A stretch of DNA of 64,000 bases from Fimbriimonadales bacterium (GTDB taxonomy: Bacteria > Armatimonadota > Fimbriimonadia > Fimbriimonadales > GBS-DC), in NCBI GenBank assembly GCA_025998675.1, contig AP024673.1, positions 2,860,562-2,924,561 on the forward strand, read 5' to 3'. Positions 17,443-25,841 of this stretch are shown here, in pieces (the stretch's first letter is position 1; each line of letters opens with the position of its first letter). A program made the position numbers and the translations under genes. Under the pieces are notes generated by a model. The model did no database searches and was not told the DNA's origin. It worked only from the letters and a program-made list of their open reading frames with translations.

Positions 17443-18375
17443 TTAAGCCGTTCGGCGGCGGCGCAGACCCATCAGACCCGCCAGCCCCGCGCCCAGCGCA
17501 ATCACGCTCGCAGGCTCAGGCACAACCACCGTGAAATACTGGTCGCCGTCGATGTTCGCGAAGTTCACATTGCGCGGCTCGCCCAGATTGCCCAAGCCGC
17601 CGACGCCGCCCAGTACCTGATTCGACAGGAAGTCGTGCCCAGCGCCGTTGATGAACGCGCTGATTTTGATGACTGTGTTGCTGCCAATGCCGATAGCCGC
17701 GAAGGGGATTGCCAGCTCGACGCCTGTTGTGACCGCGGCGGCGGCAAGCGGGTCAGCCGCGCTGCTCGTCACGCCAGCCGTGTTGCTGTTGTTGATGGTG
17801 ATGCGGATATTGTTCGGATTCGTCCCGCCTGTGAGGGTTCCATCCGAAGCGGCGCCCGTTGTGCCCAGGTAGTCGCCCGGTCCGCCGCCGCTCGTCAGCA
17901 ACTGCGCCCAGTTCGCATACAGGGCATACGGACCGCCGCCGCCCGTAACGCCAATCCAGTAGTCCGCCTCGAAGCCTGAATCGAAGGTCAAGCCGTTGCC
18001 AGAGCCGTCGTCGCCCATGCGGTTGAGACCGTTGAAGTCCACATTCGGGTTGTCCCCGCGCAGGCGGTTCTGCCCTCCTGCAACCGTGTCGAAGAAGATT
18101 TCGAGCTTGTTGAAGTTCGATTCCAGATTGCCTGTGAGCATCAGGTACAGCACCTGATTGGTCATATCCACATAGGCGTAGGCGGCGTTCAGCTCCGAGC
18201 CGTTCGCGTAGTCGACCTGCCCCAGATTGCTGTCGCCGAAGCCCGTCGGGGTGTTCTGCACGACAATCGGCGCGCCGTAGTCGCCGTCGCGCGTGCCATC
18301 GATAGTCGGTTGCGCCAGCGCCGCGCTGCTCAGCAGCGCCGTCGCGCCTAACAGGTTCCATTTCATCATACGCAT
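17443..18375 (-). CDS. PEP-CTERM sorting domain protein
   Basis: The 310-residue exported protein has a signal peptide (MRMMKWNLLGATALLSSAALAQ) and ends with VPEPASVIALGAGLAGLMGL then RRRR. This is a classic PEP-CTERM signal processed by an exosortase, so the protein is expected on the cell surface or in the matrix. The body is Gly-, Asn- and Asp-rich and beta-type, with no catalytic motif that I recognise. The ATG at 18375 follows an AGAGGAGGT ribosome-binding site. The mRNA has a structured leader of about 150 bases (see 18376-18531). No exosortase gene is in the window. Confidence 0.85.
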   Translation of the reverse strand: MRMMKWNLLGATALLSSAALAQPTIDGTRDGDYGAPIVVQNTPTGFGDSNLGQVDYANGSELNAAYAYVDMTNQVLYLMLTGNLESNFNKLEIFFDTVAGGQNRLRGDNPNVDFNGLNRMGDDGSGNGLTFDSGFEADYWIGVTGGGGPYALYANWAQLLTSGGGPGDYLGTTGAASDGTLTGGTNPNNIRITINNSNTAGVTSSAADPLAAAAVTTGVELAIPFAAIGIGSNTVIKISAFINGAGHDFLSNQVLGGVGGLGNLGEPRNVNFANIDGDQYFTVVVPEPASVIALGAGLAGLMGLRRRRTA

Positions 18376-18531
18376 CGTTGCAGACCTCCTCTAAAGTGTT
18401 CGGGAGGGCGGGACAACCCGCCCCAAACACGGCGAGAAATCGTATTCTCGCCTTAAGCCCCCCGTAGGGGGCAGGGTACAACAGGGCGAAAGTAATAGAT
18501 TCAGCGGCAAATGATCCTCGCGTCTATTATA
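18376..18531 (-). promoter_or_regulatory. Promoter and three-hairpin 5' leader of the PEP-CTERM gene
   Basis: A TATAAT box lies on the reverse strand at 18526-18531. The transcript would then pass three separate hairpins before the ribosome-binding site: GCCCCC-CGTA-GGGGGC (18457-18472), GGCGAGAA/TTCTCGCC (18431-18452) and GGGCGGG-ACAA-CCCGCCC (18406-18423). Most genes here lack leaders, so this region is probably regulatory. It matches no riboswitch class I know. Confidence 0.55.
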
Positions 18532-18692
18532 GCACATCTCGCGCCGAAATGCCAACCCCGCACACGAAAACTGGTGAAAGTGCGGGGTATGCCTGTGCAA
18601 GTGAAACTGCGGTATTACGCACTTCATCCCTCTTACGAAATCTTCGCATAGCAGCAGGGGGCTCGCCCGCAGGCACGTGCACACAGGTGGGG

Positions 18693-18698
18693 TATAAT
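18693..18698 (+). promoter_or_regulatory. -10 box of the lamin-tail/dockerin gene
   Basis: GGGGTATAATAGG contains a perfect TATAAT. The start codon at 18748 is about 50 bases away and has its own AAAGGAGGA ribosome-binding site, so this mRNA has a conventional leader. Confidence 0.65.
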
Positions 18699-18747
18699 AG
18701 GCGCGGCGTGAGCCACTCACGCACACACCCGAAAGGAGGAGGATGCG

Positions 18748-20352
18748 ATGAAGCGATATCTGGGCTTTACCCTCGCGCTTGCACTGGCAAGCGGCATGGC
18801 GATGGCGCAACCGCGCGTGGTCATCAACGAATTCGCCTACGACGACACGGGCGCCGACAACCTCGAGTTTATCGAACTCTACAACGCGGACACAGAAGCT
18901 GTAAATATTACCGGCTGGATTGTCGACTGCGGCGACCAGCTCACGGGCGACAACAATCGCGACTTCGTGATTGGCGACCTCGACGGCGACGGCGTCGCGG
19001 ACACAACCGTCGTTCTTCAACCAGGTCAATACTATGTCATCGGCACGGCTGCACTGAACACCCGCTGCGGGGGCTGTGTAAACCAGACTTTCGATCCCGG
19101 AACGGCTGGCGTGATCGAGAACGACAACGAGTGGATTGCGCTGATTATTCCGGGCGAACCGCGAACGGTGGTCGACGCCGTAGTGTACGAGGCGAACCGA
19201 TCGGCGCTGGCGAACTGGGTTCCTGCGGACATTATTCCCCAGCTGGGCGGCGGCTTGTGGGGCAACTACCAGAGCCTGGAAGCGGGCACGACCACAGACG
19301 ACGCCTTTCTGAGCATTGGACGCTGGCGCGACGGGCTGGACACGAATGTGAACGGGCGCGATTTCGGGCACTTTCGCCCCACACCGGGCGCGTCGAACGA
19401 CCTGCCCGCATTGCAAGCTCGCCTCTGCCTGAATTTTGACGGCTACAACCTCGGAGATATACCCGACGAGTTCACTGGCTCGTACCGTGAGCCGCGCGTG
19501 ATTGACCCCACGCAGGCGGACAACACGGTTGCCACCGCCTTCAACCCGAACGCGCTGCCTGCCTCCCCGCAGGGCGGCAATGCGATGATGGTGCGCGACT
19601 GGGCAGGCGGCGGCAATGTCGCTGTGTCCAACTTCGTCTACGAAGGCAACGCCGCCTACGACCTGTATGTCTACATCAACCCCAACACCAGTGAATTTAC
19701 CGCAGGTCAGGTGGAAACATGGATGATTGGGATTGGCGGCGCGGAGTCGGTGCATAACCATCCGCTGCTCCTCGAAAGCGCCACGACGGGCAGCGCGAAC
19801 GGCATGACGGGCGTCGCGTGGGCGTTCCGCCGATCCGTCTCAGCGACGACCAATCCTGTGCATCCTACGGAGACCAAGCTCCGCTTGGTGGACGCAGGCA
19901 AAGGCGGCGACAGCCGCATCAGCGGACCGAACAACACATGGACCATCTACGGCGAGATTGACCTCTCGGGCTACAGCGCGGGCTGGTATCGCCTCCGCCT
20001 GGAGGTCGCCAACGGCGCTGTGAAGGGCTATTTCTACGGCGACCCGAACAACCCGATTGTCGTCTGCGGTACGACCGAAACGGGCTGGGTGGGCGGCTTC
20101 TACATCGGCTACCGTGAGACGCTGGGCAACAACGCCGCGCGTATCAACCCGGTGCGCATCGACGACGCGTGCTTCTATGTGCCTGTGGAAGGCGATGTGG
20201 ACGGCAACGGCTGCGTCGATGACGCCGATCTGCTGCAGGTGCTGTTTGCGTTCGGGTCGTCCGACTGCTCGCCTGCGGATGTGAACGGCGACAGCGTGGT
20301 CGACGACGCGGACCTGCTGGTGGTGCTGTTCAACTTCGGCGGCGGCTGCTAA
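18748..20352 (+). CDS. Secreted lamin-tail domain protein with dockerin-like C-terminus
   Basis: The 534-residue protein has a signal peptide (MKRYLGFTLALALASGMAMA). Residues 22-160 form a lamin-tail (LTD) domain: VVINEFAYDDTGADNLEFIEL, ITGWIVDC, and PGQYYVIG. A beta-rich middle (about 230-480) may be a concanavalin-like sandwich. The C-terminus carries two calcium-binding dockerin-type repeats, GDVDGNGCVDDADLLQVLF and DVNGDSVVDDADLLVVLFNF. The protein encoded at 56496 ends with almost the same module. Dockerins bind cohesins in cellulosomes, but no cohesin is in the window, so the binding partner is unknown. A surface or extracellular location is inferred. Confidence 0.82.
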   Translation: MKRYLGFTLALALASGMAMAQPRVVINEFAYDDTGADNLEFIELYNADTEAVNITGWIVDCGDQLTGDNNRDFVIGDLDGDGVADTTVVLQPGQYYVIGTAALNTRCGGCVNQTFDPGTAGVIENDNEWIALIIPGEPRTVVDAVVYEANRSALANWVPADIIPQLGGGLWGNYQSLEAGTTTDDAFLSIGRWRDGLDTNVNGRDFGHFRPTPGASNDLPALQARLCLNFDGYNLGDIPDEFTGSYREPRVIDPTQADNTVATAFNPNALPASPQGGNAMMVRDWAGGGNVAVSNFVYEGNAAYDLYVYINPNTSEFTAGQVETWMIGIGGAESVHNHPLLLESATTGSANGMTGVAWAFRRSVSATTNPVHPTETKLRLVDAGKGGDSRISGPNNTWTIYGEIDLSGYSAGWYRLRLEVANGAVKGYFYGDPNNPIVVCGTTETGWVGGFYIGYRETLGNNAARINPVRIDDACFYVPVEGDVDGNGCVDDADLLQVLFAFGSSDCSPADVNGDSVVDDADLLVVLFNFGGGC

Positions 20353-20365
20353 TCCCCATGTGCCC

Positions 20366-20400
20366 GCGCCCTCTCCTCCAGACGCAGGGGGAGAGGGCGC
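20366..20400 (+). terminator. Terminator-like hairpin after the dockerin gene
   Basis: GCGCCCTCTCC (20366-20376) pairs with GGAGAGGGCGC (20390-20400) just after the stop codon. There is no T-run. Similar CCCTCTCC stems occur inside family B elements, so it may be repeat-derived. Confidence 0.5.
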
Positions 20401-20404
20401 CTCG

Positions 20405-20572
20405 AATCCCAATCGGCGTATCAGACTTCGTAAATGCCTCGCGCTCACCTGCAGAGGCATATTGTTTTCTGCAACTTGCTACTTTGGAGTGCTGAAGCGG
20501 GAGCTTCAGCGTCGCGGTAGCTCCGCTGCCGCAAGCCACATAAGTCGCCGCATTACGAAAGAGTACCGCAGA
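20405..20572. repeat. Composite element: family B ends around a family A core
   Basis: The left end CCCAATCGGCGTATCAG-ACTTCGTAA starts near 20408 and the right end GCATTACGAAAG lies near 20550. Between them is the 52-base core at 20486-20537, whose last arm has decayed (GCAAGCC instead of GCACTCC). There is no coding sequence. Confidence 0.65.
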
Positions 20573-20626
20573 TGGATATGACTGCAATCGCGCTCGCCCC
20601 CCTTGATATTTAGCCACGCTAAGGGG

Positions 20627-20632
20627 TATACT
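20627..20632 (+). promoter_or_regulatory. -10 box of the feo operon
   Basis: GGGGTATACTT provides TATACT, with eight bases to the feoB ATG and no ribosome-binding site. No Fur box could be recognised by eye. Confidence 0.6.
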
Positions 20633-20640
20633 TATAGAAA

Positions 20641-21207
20641 ATGGCGACTGGAACCGTAGCAGAGCCTATGCGCAGGCAAGCGCACCCGAACCGCACGCCC
20701 ACTGTGCTGATTGTAGGCAACCCGAATGTGGGCAAGAGCGTGCTGTTCCATAAACTGACAGGACGCTATGTGACGGTCTCTAACTATCCGGGCACGACTG
20801 TGGAGGTTGCGCGGGGGGTGATGCGCTATCGCGGGCGCGAGTTTGCGATTATCGATTCGCCGGGCATGTATTCGCTGACGCCCATCACGGACGAGGAGCG
20901 CGTGGCGCGGCGCATCCTGCTGCGCGACCGCCCCGACCTGGTGTTGCATGTGGTGGACGCCAAGAACCTCGCCCGCATGCTGCCGCTGACCGCCCAGCTC
21001 ATCGAGACGGGCGCGCCCGTGATGCTGGTGCTGAACATGATGGACGAGCTGGAGCGCGCCGGGCTGAGCATTCAGGTGGACGCGCTGGCGCATCAGCTGG
21101 GCGTGCCCGTGCTGCCGACGGTGTGCCTGACGGGCGCAGGCGTCGACGCGCTGAAGGAGCAGATTTATGAGCGTCTCACCGCCGCCGACCTACCCCGCCG
21201 CGATTGA
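20641..21207 (+). CDS. feoB: Ferrous iron transport protein FeoB, GTPase part
   Basis: The 188-residue G protein corresponds to the N-terminal half of FeoB, which drives Fe2+ uptake. Visible motifs are G1 GNPNVGKS, G2 NYPGTTVE, G3 DSPGMYSL, and G4 NMMDE; a VCLTGAGVDAL segment fits the G5 region. The membrane half is in the next gene, which overlaps this one by 41 bases in another frame, so feoB is split in two. Translation is probably leaderless from 20641. The two parts presumably reassemble at the membrane. Confidence 0.92.
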   Translation: MATGTVAEPMRRQAHPNRTPTVLIVGNPNVGKSVLFHKLTGRYVTVSNYPGTTVEVARGVMRYRGREFAIIDSPGMYSLTPITDEERVARRILLRDRPDLVLHVVDAKNLARMLPLTAQLIETGAPVMLVLNMMDELERAGLSIQVDALAHQLGVPVLPTVCLTGAGVDALKEQIYERLTAADLPRRD

Positions 21208-22627
21208 GCAAGCCATCGCCGCGATTGGCGAACAGCTGCGCGGCGACTACGCCCTCAGCCATCGCACGCTCGCCCTGCTGCTGCTGCAGGACGACCCCGA
21301 AATCTGGGACGAAGTAGAGGCGCAGGAGACGCCCGCCGCACTGAACGCCATCCGCGCTGTCAAAGAGCAACTGGAACACGCAGGCGAAACCCCGCTGGCA
21401 TGGCAAATCGAGCAGCGCCGCCAGCAGTGGAGCCAGCAACTTGCCGCGCAGGTGACGCAGGCGACTGCGCCCCCGCGCCCCAACACGCTCGCCGAGTGGG
21501 TCGGCTGGCTCTGCATGAACCCGTGGACGGGATTCCCCATCCTCGCACTGGTGCTTTACTTCGGGCTGTACCAGTTCGTGGGCGTGTTCGGCGCAGGCAC
21601 GGTCGTCGGGCTGATTGAGGAAACCCTGTTCGGCGAGTATATCAATCCGTTCGTGGAGCAGGCGGTGCGCGCGGTTGTGCCGTGGGCGGCGATTCAGGAG
21701 CTGCTGGTGGGCGAGTACGGCGTGTGGACGCTGGGCGTCACCTACGCGATTGCGCTCATCCTGCCGATTGTGACTTTCTTCTTCCTGGTGTTCGCGATTC
21801 TGGAGGACACGGGCTATTTGCCGCGTCTGGCGATGCTGATTGACCGCGCGTTCAAGGCGCTGGGGCTGAACGGGCGGGCGGTGATTCCGATTGTGCTGGG
21901 CTTTGGCTGCGACACGATGGCGACGGTGGTCACGCGCGTGCTGGAGACGCGGCGCGAGCGGGTGATTACGACGCTATTGCTGACGCTGACCATCCCCTGT
22001 TCGGCGCAGCTGGGCGTTGTGCTGGCGTTGCTGGCGGCGTATCCGCTGGGGCTTGCCATCTGGGGCGGCGTCATTCTCGGCGTGTTCCTGCTGGCGGGCT
22101 GGCTGGCGGCGCAGGTGTTGCCCGGACGCGCGACGCCGTTCTACATGGAGATTCCCCCCATGCGCCTGCCGAGCCTGTCGAATGTGCTGCTCAAGACGCT
22201 GGCGCGTTTGCAGTGGTACTTTCTGGAGGTGCTGCCCCTGTTCCTGATTGCGAGCGTGCTGATCTGGGTGGGGCAGCTGACGGGGCTGTTTGACCTTGCG
22301 TTGCGCGTGCTGACGCCGCTCACGCGCGCGCTGAGCCTGCCCGCGGAGGCGAGCGTCGCGTTCCTGTTCGGCTTTTTCCGGCGCGACTACGGCGCGGCAG
22401 GGCTGTACGACCTGCACGAGAAGGGCGCGCTATCGGGCAACGAGATGCTGATTACGGCGGTCGTACTGACGCTGTTTGTGCCGTGCGTGGCGCAGTTTCT
22501 GGTGACGATTCGGGAGCGCGGCTGGAAGACCGCGCTGGCGATGTTCGCGATTGCCGTCACGGTCGCGTTCGGGACAGGATTCCTGCTGAGCCGCGCGCTG
22601 AGCATGCTGGGGGTGAACCTCGGATGA
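21167..22627 (+). CDS. feoB: Ferrous iron transport protein FeoB, membrane part
   Basis: The 486-residue protein begins with about 110 soluble residues and continues with about nine or ten helices. Two Gate domains are evident: LPRLAMLIDRAFKALGLNG then VIPIVLGFGCDTMAT and TIPCSAQLGVVLALLA in the first, and FLFGFFRRDYGAAGLYDL with PCVAQFLVTIRERG in the second. It is the permease half of FeoB and needs the GTPase encoded just upstream. The start at 21167 lies inside the GTPase gene, so translation is probably coupled. Its stop overlaps the next ATG (ATGA at 22624). Confidence 0.92.
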   Translation: MSVSPPPTYPAAIEQAIAAIGEQLRGDYALSHRTLALLLLQDDPEIWDEVEAQETPAALNAIRAVKEQLEHAGETPLAWQIEQRRQQWSQQLAAQVTQATAPPRPNTLAEWVGWLCMNPWTGFPILALVLYFGLYQFVGVFGAGTVVGLIEETLFGEYINPFVEQAVRAVVPWAAIQELLVGEYGVWTLGVTYAIALILPIVTFFFLVFAILEDTGYLPRLAMLIDRAFKALGLNGRAVIPIVLGFGCDTMATVVTRVLETRRERVITTLLLTLTIPCSAQLGVVLALLAAYPLGLAIWGGVILGVFLLAGWLAAQVLPGRATPFYMEIPPMRLPSLSNVLLKTLARLQWYFLEVLPLFLIASVLIWVGQLTGLFDLALRVLTPLTRALSLPAEASVAFLFGFFRRDYGAAGLYDLHEKGALSGNEMLITAVVLTLFVPCVAQFLVTIRERGWKTALAMFAIAVTVAFGTGFLLSRALSMLGVNLG

Positions 22628-22830
22628 GATGCAGTTTTTGCGGGCACGAGTTGACCGAAGAGGGTATTCAGAAGGCGTGTCGCGGGTGCGCGGCGTTCGG
22701 CGGCTGTCGCCTGGTCAAGTGCCCGCGCTGCGGCTACGAGCAACCACAGGAGCCACGATGGATCCAGAGCTTAGTCAACTGGGCAAAGCGGAAGCGAGCG
22801 GGGACGACGCACAAAACGCCGTCCCCCTGA
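22624..22830 (+). CDS. Small zinc-ribbon protein of the feo operon
   Basis: The 68-residue product has seven cysteines, in RCSFCG, KACRGCAAFGGC and KCPRCGY, that could form a zinc ribbon or bind an Fe-S cluster. It overlaps the feoB stop by ATGA and overlaps feoA in another frame, so it is firmly within the operon. Small Cys-rich proteins accompany FeoB in several lineages, where they are thought to assist iron uptake or regulation. That role here is inference. Residues after 48 are basic and low in complexity. Confidence 0.7.
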   Translation: MRCSFCGHELTEEGIQKACRGCAAFGGCRLVKCPRCGYEQPQEPRWIQSLVNWAKRKRAGTTHKTPSP

Positions 22831-23039
22831 CCCAACTCCCAACAGGGCGCCAGGCGCGCATCGTCCGGGTCGTCCATGACCACGATGGGCACTGGCGCAA
22901 GCTCAGCGCGCTGGGCATCGTGCCCGGCGCAATCGTTGTTTTGCAGCAGCGCTTCCCGACCTACGCCATGCGGGTCGGCATGTCCACCGTCGCGGTGGAC
23001 AAACAACTGGCGCAACTCATCTGGGTCACCCCGCTGTGA
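22758..23039 (+). CDS. feoA: FeoA domain protein
   Basis: The 93-residue protein is a small SH3-like FeoA. Family features are LTQLPTGRQARIVRV at the start of the domain, WRKLSALGIVPGAIVVLQQRFP, and the final VGMSTVAVDKQLAQLIWV. FeoA is a cytosolic accessory to FeoB. The first 28 or so residues are an extra hydrophilic tail. The ATG at 22758 follows CAGGAGCC. It is the last gene of the feo operon, and its order after feoB is less common than feoA-feoB. Confidence 0.88.
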   Translation: MDPELSQLGKAEASGDDAQNAVPLTQLPTGRQARIVRVVHDHDGHWRKLSALGIVPGAIVVLQQRFPTYAMRVGMSTVAVDKQLAQLIWVTPL

Positions 23040-23048
23040 ACCCAGCGT

Positions 23049-23180
23049 CTACCAGACCTCGTCTAAGGCGTCGCGCAGCAGGCTGTACGCGCCTACCACG
23101 CACGCAACGGCGAGCGCAATTGCGATTGCCGAGAACATTCCTTTCCACCTCCCCGTCTGGGCTATGAGAGATTCTGCCAT
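23049..23180 (-). CDS. Possible small single-helix membrane protein
   Basis: The frame encodes MAESLIAQTGRWKG, then a hydrophobic helix (MFSAIAIALAVACVVGAYSL) and a short acidic tail, 43 residues in all. A start at the internal ATG 23135 would leave 29 residues. A CAGAAT box lies upstream on the same strand, as in the exported paralogs at 57671. The gene fills the gap between feoA and pyrH. Support is weak: only hydrophobicity and position. Confidence 0.3.
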   Translation of the reverse strand: MAESLIAQTGRWKGMFSAIAIALAVACVVGAYSLLRDALDEVW

Positions 23181-23241
23181 CACACGCGGCGATTCTGTAC
23201 CGTAGCCTTGCGGGATTTGGGCGTGCAGGCGTCCCGACGGG

Positions 23242-23247
23242 TATACT
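23242..23247 (+). promoter_or_regulatory. -10 box of pyrH-frr-uppS
   Basis: GGGTATACTTG holds TATACT, nine bases from the pyrH ATG and without a ribosome-binding site. Confidence 0.6.
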
Positions 23248-23256
23248 TGTGCTGCC

Positions 23257-24003
23257 ATGATAGGCTCCGACTCATCACCGCGCTGGCGGCGGGTGCTGAT
23301 TAAACTCAGCGGGGAGGCGTTCGCAGGCGAGCAGGGGATTGGCTTGAACCCCGACGCCATCGACTACCTCGCGCGCGAGGTAATTGCGGTTCACCATCTG
23401 GGCGTGCAGACGGCGGTGGTGGTGGGCGGCGGGAACATCGTGCGCGGTTCCGCCATCGCCCCCACCGGCATCGAACACGCGACCGCCGACTACATGGGCA
23501 TGCTGGCGACGGTGATTAACGCGCTCGCGTTGCAAGCCGCCATCGAGCGGCACGGCGTGGACACGCGCGTGCAGTCGGCAATCACCATGCAGGCGGTCGC
23601 CGAGCCGTTCATTCGGCGGCGCGCCATCCGCCATCTGGAGAAAGGGCGCGTCGTGATTCTGGCGGCAGGCACAGGCAACCCGTTTTTCACGACCGACACC
23701 GCCGCCGCCCTGCGCGCCGTCGAACTCAACGCCGACGCGCTGCTCAAAGCGACCAATGTGGACGGCGTCTACGACCGCGACCCGCGCAAACACGCCGACG
23801 CCGTCAAGTTCCAGACGCTCTCGTTCGAAGAGGCGCTCCAGCGCCAGCTGCGCGTGATGGATCTGACCGCCTTCACCCTGTGTATGGAGCGCACGATGGA
23901 AGTCGTCGTGTTCAATATCTGGGAGCCGGGCAGCCTGCGCCGAATCGCTTTGGGCGAACCCATCGGCACCACCGTTCGCCACACCGAATGGAAGGAGGTA
24001 TGA
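23257..24003 (+). CDS. pyrH: Uridylate kinase
   Basis: The 248-residue amino-acid-kinase-fold enzyme phosphorylates UMP to UDP. Motifs include VLIKLSGEAFAG, VVVGGGNIVRG, ADYMGMLATVINALALQ, the ILAAGTGNPFFTTDTAAALRA region and ALLKATNVDGVYDRDP. It is the first gene of a pyrH-frr-uppS operon, an order found in many bacteria. Its stop overlaps an ATG just before frr. It is probably translated from a leaderless mRNA. Confidence 0.96.
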   Translation: MIGSDSSPRWRRVLIKLSGEAFAGEQGIGLNPDAIDYLAREVIAVHHLGVQTAVVVGGGNIVRGSAIAPTGIEHATADYMGMLATVINALALQAAIERHGVDTRVQSAITMQAVAEPFIRRRAIRHLEKGRVVILAAGTGNPFFTTDTAAALRAVELNADALLKATNVDGVYDRDPRKHADAVKFQTLSFEEALQRQLRVMDLTAFTLCMERTMEVVVFNIWEPGSLRRIALGEPIGTTVRHTEWKEV

Positions 24004-24005
24004 GT

Positions 24006-24593
24006 ATGTCCAAACACGAAACGAACCCATCCATGACCCCCGACGCGCTCTTCAAAGACGCAGAGACGCGCATGAAACACGCGATTGAACACCTGCAGCA
24101 GGACCTCGCGGGCTATCGCACGGGACGCGCGAACCCCGCGATGGTCGAACGCATCACCGTCGACTATCACGGCACGCCGATGCAACTGCAACACCTGGCG
24201 TCGATCACCGTGCCCGAACCGCGCCAGCTGCTGATCCAGCCCTGGGACCAGTCCGCAGTGCCCGCCATCGAGAAGGCGATTCAGCGATCCGAGCTGGGCG
24301 TGAACCCCGTGAGCGACGGGCGCACGCTGCGCATCACCCTGCCGCCGCTGACCGAAGAGCGACGCAAAGACCTCATCAAGCAGGTGCATAAACGCGCGGA
24401 GGAGGGGCGCATCGCCGTGCGCAACATCCGACGCGACCTGCACGAACACCTGCGCCAGCTGCAGAAAAACAAGCAAATCTCCGAAGACGACCTCAAGCGC
24501 TACGAGCAGCAGATGGAGAAGCTCACGCACAAATATATCGAAGAGGTTGACCGCATTCAGAAGGCGAAAGACGCCGAGTTGATGGAGGTCTGA
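24006..24593 (+). CDS. frr: Ribosome recycling factor
   Basis: RRF splits post-termination ribosomes together with EF-G. The 195-residue protein shows the family's YRTGRANPAMVERITVDYHG, PEPRQLLIQPWD, LPPLTEERRKDLIKQ and VRNIRRD segments, and the final basic helix with DDLKRYEQQMEKLTHKYI. I chose ATG 24006 over 24000 because the AAGGAGGT site ends right at 24000. The protein has about ten extra N-terminal residues compared with typical RRF. Confidence 0.96.
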   Translation: MSKHETNPSMTPDALFKDAETRMKHAIEHLQQDLAGYRTGRANPAMVERITVDYHGTPMQLQHLASITVPEPRQLLIQPWDQSAVPAIEKAIQRSELGVNPVSDGRTLRITLPPLTEERRKDLIKQVHKRAEEGRIAVRNIRRDLHEHLRQLQKNKQISEDDLKRYEQQMEKLTHKYIEEVDRIQKAKDAELMEV

Positions 24594-24602
24594 GGCGCAG
24601 GG

Positions 24603-25373
24603 ATGCAACTGACCGATTGGCGCGCGGAGGCGGCGGAGCGGGGGGTAGACCTTGCGCGCCTGCCCCGCCATATCGCGATGATTATGGACGGCAACGGGCG
24701 CTGGGCGCGGGCGCGCGGGCAACACCGCCTCGTCGGACACGCGAACGGGCACAGCACCGTGCGCCGCATGGTGCTGGGCTGCGCCGAACTGGGCATCGAG
24801 GCGCTCTCGCTCTACACCTTCAGCACGGAAAACTGGCGACGCCCGCAGGAAGAGGTGCAGGGACTCATGCGCCTGCTGGAGCGCTCGGCACGCGAAGAGC
24901 TGCCCGTGATGATGCGCAACGGCGTGCAAATCCGCTTCAGCGGGCGCATTGACGAACTGTTGCCCGAGCTGCAGACCATCCTGCGCCGCGCGGAGCAGCT
25001 GACGGCGCACAATCAGCGCATCATCCTGCACTTAGCCATTAACTACGGCGGGCGCGCCGAGATTGTGGACGCCATGCGCGCGATTGCCCGCGAGGTGCGC
25101 GCGGGACGCCTCGACCCCGACGCCATCGACGAGGCGACCGTGCAGGCGTTCCTCTATCAGCCCGACCTGCCCGACCCCGACCTGCTGATCCGCACCGCCG
25201 GCGAACGACGCACCAGCAACTTCCTACTCTGGCAGACCGCCTACACCGAGCTGTATATCACGCCCGTGCTGTGGCCCGACTTCACGATGGAGCATCTGAT
25301 CGAGGCGATTCTCGACTACCAGCAGCGGCAGCGCAAGTTCGGCGGCGTGCTGGAGCCTGCCGGGAGCGGCTAA
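24603..25373 (+). CDS. uppS: Isoprenyl (undecaprenyl) diphosphate synthase
   Basis: The 256-residue cis-prenyltransferase makes the C55 lipid carrier for peptidoglycan and surface polysaccharides. Motifs are HIAMIMDGNGRWA with the catalytic Asp, GHANGHSTVRR, SLYTFSTENWRRP, and the PDPDLLIRTAGERRTSNFLLWQ region with the Ser/Arg ligands. It begins nine bases after frr. The carrier is recycled by UppP, whose gene lies 1.6 kb downstream on the other strand. Confidence 0.96.
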   Translation: MQLTDWRAEAAERGVDLARLPRHIAMIMDGNGRWARARGQHRLVGHANGHSTVRRMVLGCAELGIEALSLYTFSTENWRRPQEEVQGLMRLLERSAREELPVMMRNGVQIRFSGRIDELLPELQTILRRAEQLTAHNQRIILHLAINYGGRAEIVDAMRAIAREVRAGRLDPDAIDEATVQAFLYQPDLPDPDLLIRTAGERRTSNFLLWQTAYTELYITPVLWPDFTMEHLIEAILDYQQRQRKFGGVLEPAGSG

Positions 25374-25472
25374 TCCCCCAAGGCGAAAAGCGTCAAACGC
25401 ATATTGAACTCTGCTCCTGCGCGGGAGGAGGGCGCATCCTGAGTGCGCCACAGTGGGAGTATATCCAGCATT

Positions 25473-25615
25473 ATACCAATTCGCGCATCAGACTTCGTAA
25501 TTGCCTTGCATCTAAAGCCAGAGCCACGCGCGTTTTGCCCTCACCCCCAGCCCCTCTCCCGCGCGGCGGGAGAGGGGAACCGTGCAAGCCTTGCGCGACG
25601 CGCTATCCCCCTCTC
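25473..25615. repeat. Family B element, unit 1 (left part)
   Basis: It begins TATACCAATTCGCG-CATCAGACTTCGTAA and contains the CCCCTCTCCCGC/GCGGGAGAGGGG hairpin. It ends where unit 2 begins, so the right end is missing and the two are in tandem. Bases 25374-25472 before it hold no recognisable feature. Confidence 0.75.
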
Positions 25616-25841
25616 ATACCAATCTGCGCATCAAACTTCGTAATTGCTGTGCGCCTACAGCCAGAGCCACGCGCTTTGTTGCCCTCACCCCCAGCCCCTC
25701 TCCCGCGCGGCGGGAGAGGGGAGCCGTGCAAGCGGCGCACGATGCGCTATCCCCCTCTCCCGAACCTTCGGGAGAGGGGGACAAAGGGGGTGAGGGCTGC
25801 AAGCGTCGCTGATTTACGAACTATGACGCGCAGATTGGTAT
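25616..25841. mobile_element. Family B element, complete copy with inverted ends
   Basis: The 226-base unit starts ATACCAATCTGCGCATCA and ends with the near-exact inverse TGACGCGCAGATTGGTAT; the match extends inward to TTCGTAA/TTACGAA, giving terminal inverted repeats of about 28 bases. It contains two strong hairpins: CCCCTCTCCCGC/GCGGGAGAGGGG, and CCCCCTCTCCCGAA/TTCGGGAGAGGGGG (25751-25780). There is no coding capacity, so it is a MITE-like element that needs a transposase from elsewhere. Confidence 0.7.

Noticed and set aside
25500-25800. CRISPR array
   Set aside because: The repeating units are 140-226 bases long with inverted ends and internal hairpins, which fits MITE-like elements and not short direct repeats with spacers.
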